DNA from: Candidatus Undinarchaeales archaeon
GTDB taxonomy: Archaea; SpSt-1190; JASMDC01
Reading direction: 5' to 3'
DNA: 64,000 bases
NCBI GenBank assembly: GCA_030753015.1
Contig: JASMDC010000018.1
Location: 8,455-72,454, forward strand
Shown here: positions 24,845 to 34,108 of the stretch, in pieces
Numbering within the stretch: the first letter of the stretch is position 1
Layout of the letters: each line of letters opens with the position of its first letter
The notes under the pieces: model-generated
Seen by the model: only the letters and a program-made list of their open reading frames with translations
What the model was told of the DNA's origin: nothing
The model's database searches: none
Made by a program: the position numbers and the translations under genes

Positions 24845-25843
24845 GTGACGATGGAGGAACCATCCGTTGGAGGACGTATCGGGAGGCGCAGGTTCCTCAG
24901 ATGGGGCCTGGGCCTCGGCGTTGTGGCCTTGGCCGCATACCGCTTCCTCCCCGTGAAGAGATTGGTGATCGCGTCCACACCCGGTACTCCGAGGAAGCGG
25001 ATCGCACCCCCGCCATCGGCCCCACCTGTTCCCTCTGTCGCACCTACGGGGTCCTCTGAGATCCCTGTCCAGCTCTGCTCGGTACGGGGTGGCACGGTGG
25101 CCGACAGGGTACGGACCGCTTTCGAGAACATCGGCCTTGATTCCCGCGTCACGAAGGGAACGAAGGTGGTCCTCAAGGTCAACCTGCTTCAAGCCTCCAA
25201 GAAGGCATGCAATGTCCCGGAGTTCGTGGGAGCGCTCGCCAAGGAGTTCCTCGACCGTGGTGCCGAGGTCCTGGTGGCCGACTCCTCGTCAGGGGGCTCC
25301 ACCCGGCAGGCAGCGGAACACACAGGGCTCCTCAAAGTATGCGACGAGGTCGGTGTCCCCTTCAAGGTGCTCGAAGATTCTGAGCGTGTTGCGGTGGACG
25401 TCCCGAACAGCTTGCGGCTCAGCTCGGTGAACGTCGCCAAGGAGGTAATGGACGCCGACCTTCTGGTCTCCGTTCCCAAGCTCAAGCTCCATGGCCAGTC
25501 CATCATCACCCTTGGCATGAAGAACATGATGGGGACCATCCACCGCTTCGAGATGAAGGACTTCCATATGGACATCCAATCGAGCGTCGCGGACCTCATG
25601 CGCGTAGTGCCGCCGGACGTCGTGTTCATTGACGGTACGGAGGCCATGGTGACCGGGGGCCCCATGAACGGGCGCATGGAGCAGCGGGACCTCGTCATCG
25701 CGGGCTACGATGTGGTGGCGGTGGATGCGGCAGGCTCCCGCGAGCTCGATATAGATCCCATGGGTGTGGGTTACATCGTGAACGCGCAGAATGCGGGCAT
25801 AGGCTCCATGGAGCCCGCGTCGTCACGGGACATCAAGCTGTGA
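24845..25843 (+). CDS. Tat-exported DUF362 protein
   Basis: A 332-residue protein starting at GTG 24845 (or ATG 24851). The N-terminus has a twin-arginine signal (GRIGRRRFLRWGLGLGVVAL), so it is folded in the cytoplasm and exported, perhaps remaining anchored. The body is DUF362: VVLKVNLLQASKK, VLVADSSSGG, VSVPKLKLHG, GMKNMMGTIHR and FIDGTEAMV. DUF362 proteins are often iron-sulfur or redox associated, but this one lacks the ferredoxin-type Cys clusters; only isolated Cys are seen. Function is unknown. It converges on the phosphate block. Confidence 0.75.
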   Translation: MTMEEPSVGGRIGRRRFLRWGLGLGVVALAAYRFLPVKRLVIASTPGTPRKRIAPPPSAPPVPSVAPTGSSEIPVQLCSVRGGTVADRVRTAFENIGLDSRVTKGTKVVLKVNLLQASKKACNVPEFVGALAKEFLDRGAEVLVADSSSGGSTRQAAEHTGLLKVCDEVGVPFKVLEDSERVAVDVPNSLRLSSVNVAKEVMDADLLVSVPKLKLHGQSIITLGMKNMMGTIHRFEMKDFHMDIQSSVADLMRVVPPDVVFIDGTEAMVTGGPMNGRMEQRDLVIAGYDVVAVDAAGSRELDIDPMGVGYIVNAQNAGIGSMEPASSRDIKL

Positions 25844-25855
25844 AGGCCGGCCCTG

Positions 25856-26557
25856 CTACTCCCCCTTCTCCTTCCGTTTCTTTTTCATCTCCTCCTTGAA
25901 AGGATTGTACCCCAGTTGGGGGATGGGCTGGATCACACCGGACGCGACGTTACGCAGGTGGGCGGAGATACGACGGAGGTTGTTGGTGAGCAGAGCGTAT
26001 ATGATTGCCTTACGAGCGTCGATCTCCGTGTCCTCGGTGAGACGACGGGCGAGGTCGGCGTGTTTGCGCTTGGTGCCCTCCTCATGCATCCCCATCACGG
26101 TCTTGGCCTTCTTCTCGTTGTCCTCCTGTAACGACTCCTTGGTGAGATCGAACATCTTGATAATCCGGCCGTACATGGCGATGACATCCTTGCGGTACTG
26201 GTCGTCGTCGAGGATTGTGGGGTAGAGGAGCTTGAGCTGAGCGATGTTCTTGCAGTAGTCGCCTATACGTTCGTAATCGATGACGATGGATATCAGGTAG
26301 AGAGAGCCGGAGAGGTCGGGGGAAGCGTTGAAGGCCAGGTACTTGAGCACTTTGGTGCGCACTCCCACTTCCAGCCGGTTGATGAGCTTGTCCTCGCCAC
26401 ATATCCTCTCAGCGATGTTGCACTTATCGTCCAGCAGGCATTTGAACGAGTCGCGAAACATGGACTTGCTCTGCTCGTTCATCTCCTCGATCTCGTCGAA
26501 GGCGTCGTCGAGGATGCTGCCGCGCGTCAGTGCGTCGTATATCTCCTTGAATGCCAT
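25856..26557 (-). CDS. PhoU-family phosphate regulator
   Basis: A 233-residue all-helical cytoplasmic protein with two PhoU-like three-helix units, seen as MAFKEIYDAL, YLISIVIDYERIGDYCKNIA and LLTNNLRRISAHLRNVASGV. The E-R-I-G-D-Y pattern is the PhoU metal/phosphate-binding signature. It ends in a Lys-rich tail. It is directly downstream of the Na/Pi-type permease, whose stop overlaps the upstream GTG alternative (26566). ATG 26557 is preferred because GGTGAT lies just before it. It probably restrains or senses transport through the adjacent permease. Confidence 0.85.
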   Translation of the reverse strand: MAFKEIYDALTRGSILDDAFDEIEEMNEQSKSMFRDSFKCLLDDKCNIAERICGEDKLINRLEVGVRTKVLKYLAFNASPDLSGSLYLISIVIDYERIGDYCKNIAQLKLLYPTILDDDQYRKDVIAMYGRIIKMFDLTKESLQEDNEKKAKTVMGMHEEGTKRKHADLARRLTEDTEIDARKAIIYALLTNNLRRISAHLRNVASGVIQPIPQLGYNPFKEEMKKKRKEKGE

Positions 26558-26562
26558 CAGTA

Positions 26563-27630
26563 TCACCGTATCATGAATATCACTATCCCGGGTACTATGT
26601 AGAACGCGAAGATCATGTAGGCCAGCGCCAGCTTGCGCTGCTCGGACACCACCTCGGCAAGCCGCCGCGCCAAGCCGATAGGCACCTGCCTGAGTGGGTA
26701 CCAGATGACGATACCGAATATGTTGAAGAGCAGGTGCGCGGAAGCAGCCGTGACCGCGAGCTCGTTCTTGGTGACCAGCGCGGCCAGGAAGGCGGTGATG
26801 GTGGTGCCGATGTTGGCGCCCAGTGTGTAGGGGAATATCATCTCCAGTGTGACGAGGCCGGCGCCGGCCAGTGGGATGACCAGGGACGTCGTGATGGAGG
26901 AGGACTGCACCGCGGCGGTGACCACTACCCCCAGAATGAACGAGATGAAGGCCGTGCGGAACAGAAAGCGGTCCAGTAGCAGCTGCATGCGGTCCATCAC
27001 TAGCGAGCGCATGCAGTTCACGATGGCCTTGAGGGCGAGGAATAGCGTGACCATGGCGAGGACCAGGATGAGCCAGAGCGGGAGGTTGTGCTTGAGCACG
27101 GCGATCACCGGCTTGATTATGTAGTCCAGCGGGCTCACCAGTTTGAGCCCACCCATGGACGCGAAGGTGCCGGCGAGCACCCGGGCCGAGGACTCGATGG
27201 GGTGGTACATGATCTCGATCGGTAGGAGCACAGCGGCGGCGAGGATGTTGAAGAAGTCGTGTACGGTGGCGGCGGAGAAGGCCTTCTCGAAGTCCCTGCG
27301 GGAGGAGACGTGGCCCAGGGAGACGATTGTGTTGGTGATGGAGGTGCCCATGTTGGCGCCCATGATGATGGGGATGGCACAGGAGAGCGTCAGGAGCCCT
27401 CCGTCCACCATGAGCACGACGAGCGACGTCGTCGCCGACGAGGACTGGATGAGGGCGGTGGCGACCACGCCCACGAAGAAGGCCGCCAGTGGATCGGTGG
27501 TGGAGGCGATGATCTGCTCCGAGTAGTCGGCGCCCACGGCCTTGAACACGGCGCCGATGGCGCTGATGCTTAGGATGAACGCGTACAACGCCAGGAGCAG
27601 GGTGGCGAGCTTGAGATGCTCCTCCTTCAC
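26563..27630 (-). CDS. Na+/phosphate cotransporter family protein (NptA/YjbB type)
   Basis: A 355-residue membrane protein with two inverted Na_Pi_cotrans repeats, marked by QSSSATTSLVVLM in the first half and QSSSITTSLVIPL in the second. It imports (or in YjbB-type proteins exports) inorganic phosphate coupled to sodium. About eight hydrophobic segments are visible. The start is a GTG at 27630, about 27 bp from the TATA box GGCTTAAAACAC, so the message is leaderless. The PhoU gene follows with overlapping codons, which matches the usual permease-PhoU pairing (in many bacteria the two are fused). Confidence 0.9.
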   Translation of the reverse strand: MKEEHLKLATLLLALYAFILSISAIGAVFKAVGADYSEQIIASTTDPLAAFFVGVVATALIQSSSATTSLVVLMVDGGLLTLSCAIPIIMGANMGTSITNTIVSLGHVSSRRDFEKAFSAATVHDFFNILAAAVLLPIEIMYHPIESSARVLAGTFASMGGLKLVSPLDYIIKPVIAVLKHNLPLWLILVLAMVTLFLALKAIVNCMRSLVMDRMQLLLDRFLFRTAFISFILGVVVTAAVQSSSITTSLVIPLAGAGLVTLEMIFPYTLGANIGTTITAFLAALVTKNELAVTAASAHLLFNIFGIVIWYPLRQVPIGLARRLAEVVSEQRKLALAYMIFAFYIVPGIVIFMIR

Positions 27631-27651
27631 GTTAAGGGTGGAAGTGCAGTA

Positions 27652-27663
27652 GTGTTTTAAGCC
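27652..27663 (-). promoter_or_regulatory. TATA box of the Na/Pi permease-PhoU operon
   Basis: GGCTTAAAACAC on the minus strand lies 22-33 bp upstream of the GTG at 27630, at leaderless-transcript distance. Confidence 0.5.
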
Positions 27664-27690
27664 TAACGCCGGGGCCCTGCGTTCACGCGC

Positions 27691-28878
27691 TCATGCCGGC
27701 AGCACTTGGCGCAGTATGTAGTAGAACGCGATGGACAGCACAGCCCCCGAGATGGGCGTGGCCAGCCAACCGAGCATGATGTTCCGGATGGTGCGGAGGT
27801 TCACCGTTCGCGTCCCCTTGGTGAGCCCCACACCGATGACGCCGCCCACGATCGCCTGGGTCGTTGACACGGGGATGCCCTGCTGGATGAAGACGTACAC
27901 CGTGATGGCCGACGCGAACTGCGCCCCCAGCGCCGACACGGGGCCCAGGGTGGTGATCCCGCCGCCCATGGTCTCCACCACACCGCGGCCGAACATAATG
28001 GCGCCGAGGCCGAGGCATACGCCCCCGAGAAGCGCTCCCACCATGGTTGGAAGGACGTGCAGGTCGATGTAGACGTGGCCCGATTCGACCGACGACCACC
28101 CGCCCTTCAGTGCGTACTCGTTGAGCACATTCGACCCGACCAGCGGTCCCATGGCGTTGGCCACGTCGTTGGCGCCGAGGTTGTAGGCCACCGCCATCGC
28201 CGCCACTAGGGTGAGGACCTTTACCAGGGCACTGGTCGTCGCCCTGCTGCCGGACCGTGCCAGAATCCGGTTGAAAAAGTGGTAGAGGACGTAGGCCAGC
28301 ACCATGGAACACAGAGGGGAGAGCACCCAGCTCACCAGCATAGTCTTCAGGATGGCGTAGTTGATGGGCGCGGGCATCCCGCCGAAGAGGTTGAGTCCGA
28401 TGCCCGCACCAGCCACCGCACCGATGAGCGCCTGGGTGGTGGAAGTGGGGATTTTAAGAGCGGTGATAGCGAGCATGAATACACCCGCTGCCAGGAACGC
28501 GGCGAGCACGGCGCGCCGGTCCTTCTCCAGGTAGATGATCTTCTGGCCGTTGACATGGCTGCGGCACTCGCCTGTTGTGACTTTCGCGTTCGGTGGGCTG
28601 GTGATGGCGCAGGTGTACTCCGCGTTGATGGCACGACACGGTTCGTCCGTCTCGCACTCGACGGCGGGGACGATACCCTTGCCCACGGTCTTCATGACCT
28701 TGTAGCCCTCCAGTGTGGCGCCCAGAAGGGCGAACACCACGACGATGATGACAGCCTTGTGGAACGGCAGGATGCCGCCGCCCACGGTAGTACCGATGGC
28801 GTTGGACGCGTCGTTGGCGCCAATGTTCCACGCGACCAGCAGGCACGCGCCGATGATGAGGATGGACAGGGGGTCCAT
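27691..28878 (-). CDS. Pit-family inorganic phosphate transporter
   Basis: A 395-residue PiT permease with the duplicated family signature: GANDASNAIGTTVG near the N-terminus and LGANDVANAMGPLVG in the second half. About ten hydrophobic segments are seen, with a soluble insertion (about residues 65-105) that contains four Cys and may lie outside. It moves phosphate or metal phosphate in symport with a cation. It follows the DUF47 gene by 9 bp, as in many genomes where pit is paired with a PhoU-like DUF47 protein. Together with the adjacent Na/Pi-PhoU pair, this block holds two independent phosphate systems. Confidence 0.93.
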   Translation of the reverse strand: MDPLSILIIGACLLVAWNIGANDASNAIGTTVGGGILPFHKAVIIVVVFALLGATLEGYKVMKTVGKGIVPAVECETDEPCRAINAEYTCAITSPPNAKVTTGECRSHVNGQKIIYLEKDRRAVLAAFLAAGVFMLAITALKIPTSTTQALIGAVAGAGIGLNLFGGMPAPINYAILKTMLVSWVLSPLCSMVLAYVLYHFFNRILARSGSRATTSALVKVLTLVAAMAVAYNLGANDVANAMGPLVGSNVLNEYALKGGWSSVESGHVYIDLHVLPTMVGALLGGVCLGLGAIMFGRGVVETMGGGITTLGPVSALGAQFASAITVYVFIQQGIPVSTTQAIVGGVIGVGLTKGTRTVNLRTIRNIMLGWLATPISGAVLSIAFYYILRQVLPA

Positions 28879-28887
28879 GATCCCACT

Positions 28888-29553
28888 CTAGGCGGTGCCG
28901 GTGATCAGCATGATGTTGAGAACGTCCGAGGCGTTCTCAGCGGCGTCGGTGAGCCCCGCAGTGGCGTCGGCGATGCCTGCCACCAGGAAGAGCAGGATAG
29001 GGTCATTGATCTCATACAGCTTCTCGTACAGCTCCCCCTTGAGTTGGTCGGCCTGAGCCTCCCGGTCGGCGATCTGCTTGAGGACACGTTTAGTGTCCTC
29101 GGGTCTCTCCTGGAGGGCGTCGTAGGCGAAGAGCAGGAGCTCGGTGGCGTCGATGCCGAGATCGGTCATGCGCTTGAGGTGCTTTGCGATGGACGGATCG
29201 CACTTCATATCCAGCATGTGCATCGAGATGCTCGCTGCGTCCTTGGACTCGTCCACGATGTCGTCCACCCGCTCCACGAGGTCGATGATGCGGCTGCGTG
29301 ACAGAGGGAGGAAGGCTCCCGAGTAGAGGAGTTCCTCGATGCTGTGGACGAAAGTGTCCGCGTCATTTTCCTGCTTTCGGATCTCCGCAAGCTTCGCCCG
29401 GGCCAGCTCCTTGTCGCACTCGCCAACGGCGTCGAAGAACTCGCCCAGTGCCACAACGCTCTTGTTGGCTTTCACCATGTGCTTTCGGATGAGCTCGAGC
29501 ACCTGGTTCTCCTTGTCCCTCCCGAAGAAGGGAATGCCGTCGAGGAATCCCAT
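28888..29553 (-). CDS. DUF47 (PhoU-like) partner of the Pit transporter
   Basis: A 221-residue helical cytoplasmic protein of the TIGR00153/DUF47 family: MGFLDGIPFFGRDKEN, IRKQENDADTFVHSIEELLY, LVERVDDIVDESKDAA and LKQIADREAQADQLKGELYEKLYE. DUF47 proteins resemble PhoU and are encoded with pit, probably controlling it. ATG 29553 begins the conserved MGFLDG; the longer start at 29562 adds only three residues. AGTGAT lies about 8 bp upstream as a Shine-Dalgarno, and TTTTAAAA (about 29590) is the TATA candidate. It heads the two-gene operon with pit. Confidence 0.9.
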   Translation of the reverse strand: MGFLDGIPFFGRDKENQVLELIRKHMVKANKSVVALGEFFDAVGECDKELARAKLAEIRKQENDADTFVHSIEELLYSGAFLPLSRSRIIDLVERVDDIVDESKDAASISMHMLDMKCDPSIAKHLKRMTDLGIDATELLLFAYDALQERPEDTKRVLKQIADREAQADQLKGELYEKLYEINDPILLFLVAGIADATAGLTDAAENASDVLNIMLITGTA

Positions 29554-29622
29554 GATAATCACTCTTACTTAAGGACTAGGACATGCCACTTTTAAAACGC
29601 TTGTGCTCGCGTCCAGCCGGTC

Positions 29623-32600
29623 CTAACCGACAGTCACGGTGCACTCACAGGCGCATGAGCCGGGATCGGTGCGTATGCGGCACTTCTTCCGGTCGAGCCA
29701 GAGAGTGCAGGTCGGCAGGCAGTCGTTGCACGACACACGGAGCGTGCAGCCGGAGTAGTCGATACCGTGGTCGATGAACACGCTCTCGCCCTGCACGACC
29801 GTCGGCTCCCGCACCTCGAGCCGCGCGAGAGGGAAGAGGTCCGCGTTCACGATGCCTTGGGAAGTCGGTTCGACGGCCCACTCACGTCCGTGTACGTCCC
29901 TGGCCCTCACCACGATGGTGTAGGAGTTACCCGGTTCGGCCATGAAGGACCCAGACATAACGGTCGTGGATCCCTCGCCCCAGATGGCGACCTGTGTATC
30001 AGCGTTGCTCCCTTCGACCGCCAGCGACCAACCATCGATGACAGCAACGGACACCATTCCCTCGAAGGGCACGGTCGCGATGTCGGACAGGTCCACGGTG
30101 GCATGGACCCGCGTGGGCTCATAGAACACCGCAGAGGTGAGCCCCTCATCTGTCTCGAAACCCGCTTCGGAGATCCTGAGCTCGGGCCGCGTGATCTCGA
30201 GGTAGGCATTGGGGTAGTCCATGCGGAACTCGAGCGCGTCCTCAAGGCACCAGAAGGTCATGACCTCCCCGGAGCAGGAGTTCGAAGGCAGGCCTTGTTC
30301 AGGGAGGGTCTGGTCGAACACCGTCATGTTGTTCTCGTCCATGGCCTCCACCCTGAGCCGGAGCACGAAACCGACGTACTCTGAGGGGGTCTCCACCTCC
30401 CGTGTCTCGAGTCTGCTGCCCTCGAGCACGTCCATCACCATGATTGACGCCAGAGATCCATGGACCTCTTGTCCCTCTGCGTCCACCATGGAGACGGACA
30501 CGGTGAGGGGAAAGAGAGCGGACTTGACGGTGACGATCCCTTTGACGCGGGTACCGGCATGTGCCTTGGTCGCCCGCTCGCCGTCCACCGTGAACCAGGC
30601 GTCCTGGACTGCTACTGTGCCCATTGGCAGCACCTTCGAAATGGAGCCCACGGCCGTGGCGACAGTCCTCCCCTGCTCGTCGTACACCTCGAGCACCGGC
30701 TGCACCGTCTTACCTACAAGGTCCTCTTCCATTTCCTTGAGGTTCGAGAGCAGTGTTACGTCGGTGCCGGGGTCCACGGACGAGACGGGGATGGTGGCCA
30801 TGATGGCTGAGAACAGCTCCTCACAGGAGCACTCGCACACAGCGTCCTCGGGACAGAAGGGACATTCACAGGCATCGAAGAGCCTGAGCTTGACCTCGGA
30901 CCTACCGTAGAACGAGAGGAATCCGGCGTTGGCCACGTCCGCTCGGAACCGCACGCTCTCCCCACCATAGAGCGCTTGAACCTCGCTCTGGCCTCGGAGG
31001 GTCGCCAGGCTCACACTCAGCTCGGGAGTCAGCGCCTTGCACATGCGCGCGCACACGTCCCATATCCCCGTGTCCCGCTCGTCACGTGGACAGCTGAGGA
31101 TGCACTCGAATGTCGTATCCGGCCAGTCCCGTTCCCCCTCTCCTTCCCAGCAGTCGTCGACACAGACACGTGACTCCCTGGTCTCGGGGAACTGCGTGAC
31201 ACAGGTCCGTTCACACGCTACTTTGGCACCCATGCAACGGCGTGTGCATGCGTCCGTGCGTTCGCGGTTGCTGCCGAACAGGCTGTGACATGCTCGGCGG
31301 CACGAGGAGCTGCCCATGCACGTGGACGTGACGGGCCGTTCGTCGAATCCGTACCGGCAGCACAGCCCGATGGGGGAGCGCCCTGTCTGGCAGCGGTCGA
31401 AGAGGGGTCCGCCGCTCAGGGCGTGGGATGGTGACTCGCACAGCTCGGGATCGAACGGGCACTCGCCCTCCACGCCCTCGCCACAAAGGGCACGCGTGGT
31501 CGACCAGGGGACCGGTGTCTGTGGCCCGGGCTCGTACACGTCGGCGAACATACCCTCGCAGCAGGCCTGGATGCTCGCCCGATCGGTATCGTTGAGCAGG
31601 GGATCTGCGCACTGGTACGCCGTCGTCCGCCACTCAGTGCCCAGTCGGCACACGCACAGCTCGAGCTGGGCGTGGCAATGGGCCATTGACGTGCCATAAC
31701 ACTTCTTGCACACGTCCTCGCACAGCGAGACCTTGGGGATCTTGTGGACGAGGCAGCTCAAGGTATCTACGAATACGTCCTCCACATCGGTGTCCCTGAT
31801 GATCTCGATGGTGTCCATGTGCTCCTCGGACCACTCGTCCATGTTGATGTCCTTGATATTGGCGATGGCCGGCTCGTGGGGGGCACACCCGCCGCGGTAG
31901 CCTCCGCATCCGGGGACCGGTGGCTTGGGCTGGGGAAGCGGGGGCAGACTACCGGGCTTCATTCCCTCGGGCCGCTTTCCGCACTCCTTGACGTTGAAGT
32001 TACGACAGAACACGGCCCATTGGCGGTGCGGATCGGCGTTCGGCGGCTCCTCGCCCGTTTTGTACATCAGGTTCGGATTCGTGCCCGGTGGGAAGTGGAG
32101 GTCCTGGATCTCCACGTCAGAGCAGAACTTGCTGACCTCGGAAGGGAAGTTGTGGCGGAATGTGGTGAGGTCGGCAAGGAGCTTGTCGTTCTGGAGGAAG
32201 AGGAGCATGTCGGTGGTCTCCTCCTGGAACTCATCGGAGCTTCTGATGCGGTCCGGCTTACCGTCCGTCGCCTCGTACTTGTCGATCCTCAGTGCGATGG
32301 CGGCCAGTTCGTCCAGGTTCTCCTGGACATGTGTGTAGGTCGCGCCCTGCTCCACGTTGCTCTGGTACTTTGCCCTGACGGCCTCCAGCTGGCCGATCAT
32401 CTTGGGCAGCTCCTTGAGCATGTTCCCCAGGTAGTCGAGGATACGCTCCAGCTGGTCCTCCACCTCGCAGGGGGTTCGGTAGCTCTTCTCGTCCTCCTCT
32501 ACCTGTGACGCTGGCGGGCGGTACGCGGCGAAGTCGAAGGGCGTGTGAGCGCAGTGGTGCCCCTCGGTGGGGGGCGGGGGCCAGGCGTACTCCCCGGAAT

Positions 32601-34089
32601 CGTAGTCCTTGAGACGTGTTCCGATCACCTCGTCGAGCTCGCACACGTCGTGGAGATCGGCAAGCTCATGTGTGCACTGGCGTATCTTACGTGGTGAGGG
32701 GCGGCTGTTCTTGGCCTTCTTGGTCTCCAGTGAGCGCCAGGCCTCGGCGATGATGTGGTTGGGCCTGTAGCAGCCCGCGTTCATGTAACCGTAGGGATCG
32801 AACTGCTCGTTGATGCACGGCCGCACACAGCAGGCGATCTGTCCCTTGGGATTGACGTTGTCAAGACCGGTGTCGCATCCCTTGAAACCGCCGTGCTCGT
32901 CCGGCTGACCGATGGCCTTGTTGTCCCCGCAGAAGTAATCGTTGTGCCAGCACTCGTGCACCTCGCCCACCGGCTTTCGGGGCACCCCGTGCGTGTCGCA
33001 GTTGTCCCCGTAGTTGCAGGGATAGGGATCGCACAGAGGTTGACACATGGACATCCCGTTGTTGCCCTCGACGCACTTTTCCTTGTCCATGCAGGCCACC
33101 CTGGCCGTGCGGAAGCACGAACTGGGCGAGGGGAGGTCGCCGATCTCCACCTCGAGCACGCAGCCACCGTACTTGTCGTTGAACTCTTCGATGGAGCCCT
33201 CGCACAGGTTGCACTGCCTCTTCGCAGCGTTGTAGATGTTGCGCAGGTCCTTCTCCACCGACGTGTAGAACTTCTTGAAATTTTCATAATAGGCGATCGT
33301 GGTCTCGACGAAGTCGGCCATGCTCTCGTAGTTGGCGGCGATCTTGCTCACGTCCTCGGGACAGTCCAACAGGCTCACGTTGAGCTCGTCAGGCTCGTAT
33401 CCCGTGTACTCCGGCTTCTCAAGCCCCGCGATCATGGTGTTGCATATGTACGGTTCGCCCTCAGTGAGGGGGTTCTCCTCGCAAGGGCGGAGGTTGAGGT
33501 CGGGACGCGGTCCGCCGTTGGCCTCACCATATCCTTTGTCAACGCACACCGCGCCAACGTACCCGTCGCCCCCGAAGGCGCACTGCCAGGTGCAGATCTT
33601 CATCTTGAAGGACTGGCGACACTGCTCGTCAGCGCCGCCACCGTCCCCCCCGCCGATGCTCAGGGGACCACAGTGGCCCACGCTGTGGCCCGAGATGGCG
33701 ATCGATTCACAGCCGGCTTCGTCATCTGAGAACTCGTCCTCGCATTCGCAGTCCTCGCCCGGCAGGCAGTCCTCGCCCGACTCCCAGCAGGCGTTGTCGC
33801 CGTCGTACAGCCCCACCGAGCCACGGCACTGGAAGAACTGGCCAGGGGAGCTCTCCTCCAACTCACAATCATCGGACGCGCCCTCGGTCTCCATGATGCA
33901 CCAGGTCTCCATGCCCGGCTCCAGCTTCGGGGAGCATGCAGAGGGTGCCAGGGCTAGGTCCATGGACAGGACGGTGAGGAGGGCGAGCGTGGCGACGAGC
34001 AGTATAGCATGTGCCAGGGGGGAGCAAGGATCCCCTCCTTTCCCCTTCTTCCAGGTCAGCGCCACCGGGATGTCCGCCCTGTCATGCAT
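29623..34089 (-). CDS. Giant secreted Cys-rich protein, paralog A
   Basis: A 1488-residue exported protein of no family I know. A basic stretch and hydrophobic signal (HAILLVATLALLTVLSM) are followed by an acidic Cys-rich head, a helical middle (about residues 560-700), a dense Cys core with GCGGYRGGC and CEDVCKKCYGTSMAHCHAQL, then beta-type CARDB-like domains (VSVSMVDAEGQEV) and a final Cys block (CLPTCTLWLDRKKC, CACEC). Dozens of Cys imply many disulfides or metal sites. No C-terminal anchor is seen. It is a tandem paralog of the next gene over essentially its whole length. ATG 34089 is chosen: it lies 20 bp after the upstream stop with GGAAGG just before it; the longer reading overlaps the neighbour. 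Confidence 0.75.
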   Translation of the reverse strand: MHDRADIPVALTWKKGKGGDPCSPLAHAILLVATLALLTVLSMDLALAPSACSPKLEPGMETWCIMETEGASDDCELEESSPGQFFQCRGSVGLYDGDNACWESGEDCLPGEDCECEDEFSDDEAGCESIAISGHSVGHCGPLSIGGGDGGGADEQCRQSFKMKICTWQCAFGGDGYVGAVCVDKGYGEANGGPRPDLNLRPCEENPLTEGEPYICNTMIAGLEKPEYTGYEPDELNVSLLDCPEDVSKIAANYESMADFVETTIAYYENFKKFYTSVEKDLRNIYNAAKRQCNLCEGSIEEFNDKYGGCVLEVEIGDLPSPSSCFRTARVACMDKEKCVEGNNGMSMCQPLCDPYPCNYGDNCDTHGVPRKPVGEVHECWHNDYFCGDNKAIGQPDEHGGFKGCDTGLDNVNPKGQIACCVRPCINEQFDPYGYMNAGCYRPNHIIAEAWRSLETKKAKNSRPSPRKIRQCTHELADLHDVCELDEVIGTRLKDYDSGEYAWPPPPTEGHHCAHTPFDFAAYRPPASQVEEDEKSYRTPCEVEDQLERILDYLGNMLKELPKMIGQLEAVRAKYQSNVEQGATYTHVQENLDELAAIALRIDKYEATDGKPDRIRSSDEFQEETTDMLLFLQNDKLLADLTTFRHNFPSEVSKFCSDVEIQDLHFPPGTNPNLMYKTGEEPPNADPHRQWAVFCRNFNVKECGKRPEGMKPGSLPPLPQPKPPVPGCGGYRGGCAPHEPAIANIKDINMDEWSEEHMDTIEIIRDTDVEDVFVDTLSCLVHKIPKVSLCEDVCKKCYGTSMAHCHAQLELCVCRLGTEWRTTAYQCADPLLNDTDRASIQACCEGMFADVYEPGPQTPVPWSTTRALCGEGVEGECPFDPELCESPSHALSGGPLFDRCQTGRSPIGLCCRYGFDERPVTSTCMGSSSCRRACHSLFGSNRERTDACTRRCMGAKVACERTCVTQFPETRESRVCVDDCWEGEGERDWPDTTFECILSCPRDERDTGIWDVCARMCKALTPELSVSLATLRGQSEVQALYGGESVRFRADVANAGFLSFYGRSEVKLRLFDACECPFCPEDAVCECSCEELFSAIMATIPVSSVDPGTDVTLLSNLKEMEEDLVGKTVQPVLEVYDEQGRTVATAVGSISKVLPMGTVAVQDAWFTVDGERATKAHAGTRVKGIVTVKSALFPLTVSVSMVDAEGQEVHGSLASIMVMDVLEGSRLETREVETPSEYVGFVLRLRVEAMDENNMTVFDQTLPEQGLPSNSCSGEVMTFWCLEDALEFRMDYPNAYLEITRPELRISEAGFETDEGLTSAVFYEPTRVHATVDLSDIATVPFEGMVSVAVIDGWSLAVEGSNADTQVAIWGEGSTTVMSGSFMAEPGNSYTIVVRARDVHGREWAVEPTSQGIVNADLFPLARLEVREPTVVQGESVFIDHGIDYSGCTLRVSCNDCLPTCTLWLDRKKCRIRTDPGSCACECTVTVG

Positions 34090-34108
34090 TACCTTCCAGT
34101 CCACCGGG

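Noticed and set aside
28279-29301. 340-aa plus-strand ORF opposite pit and DUF47
   Set aside because: It crosses the boundary of two recognised minus-strand genes and is Asp/Glu/Gly/His-rich, as reverse shadows are here.
32755-33729. 324-aa plus-strand ORF inside the giant Cys-rich paralog A
   Set aside because: It is antisense to a region collinear with paralog B, and its Val/Ala/His/Leu-rich composition is typical of a reverse shadow of Asp/Asn/Tyr/Cys codons.
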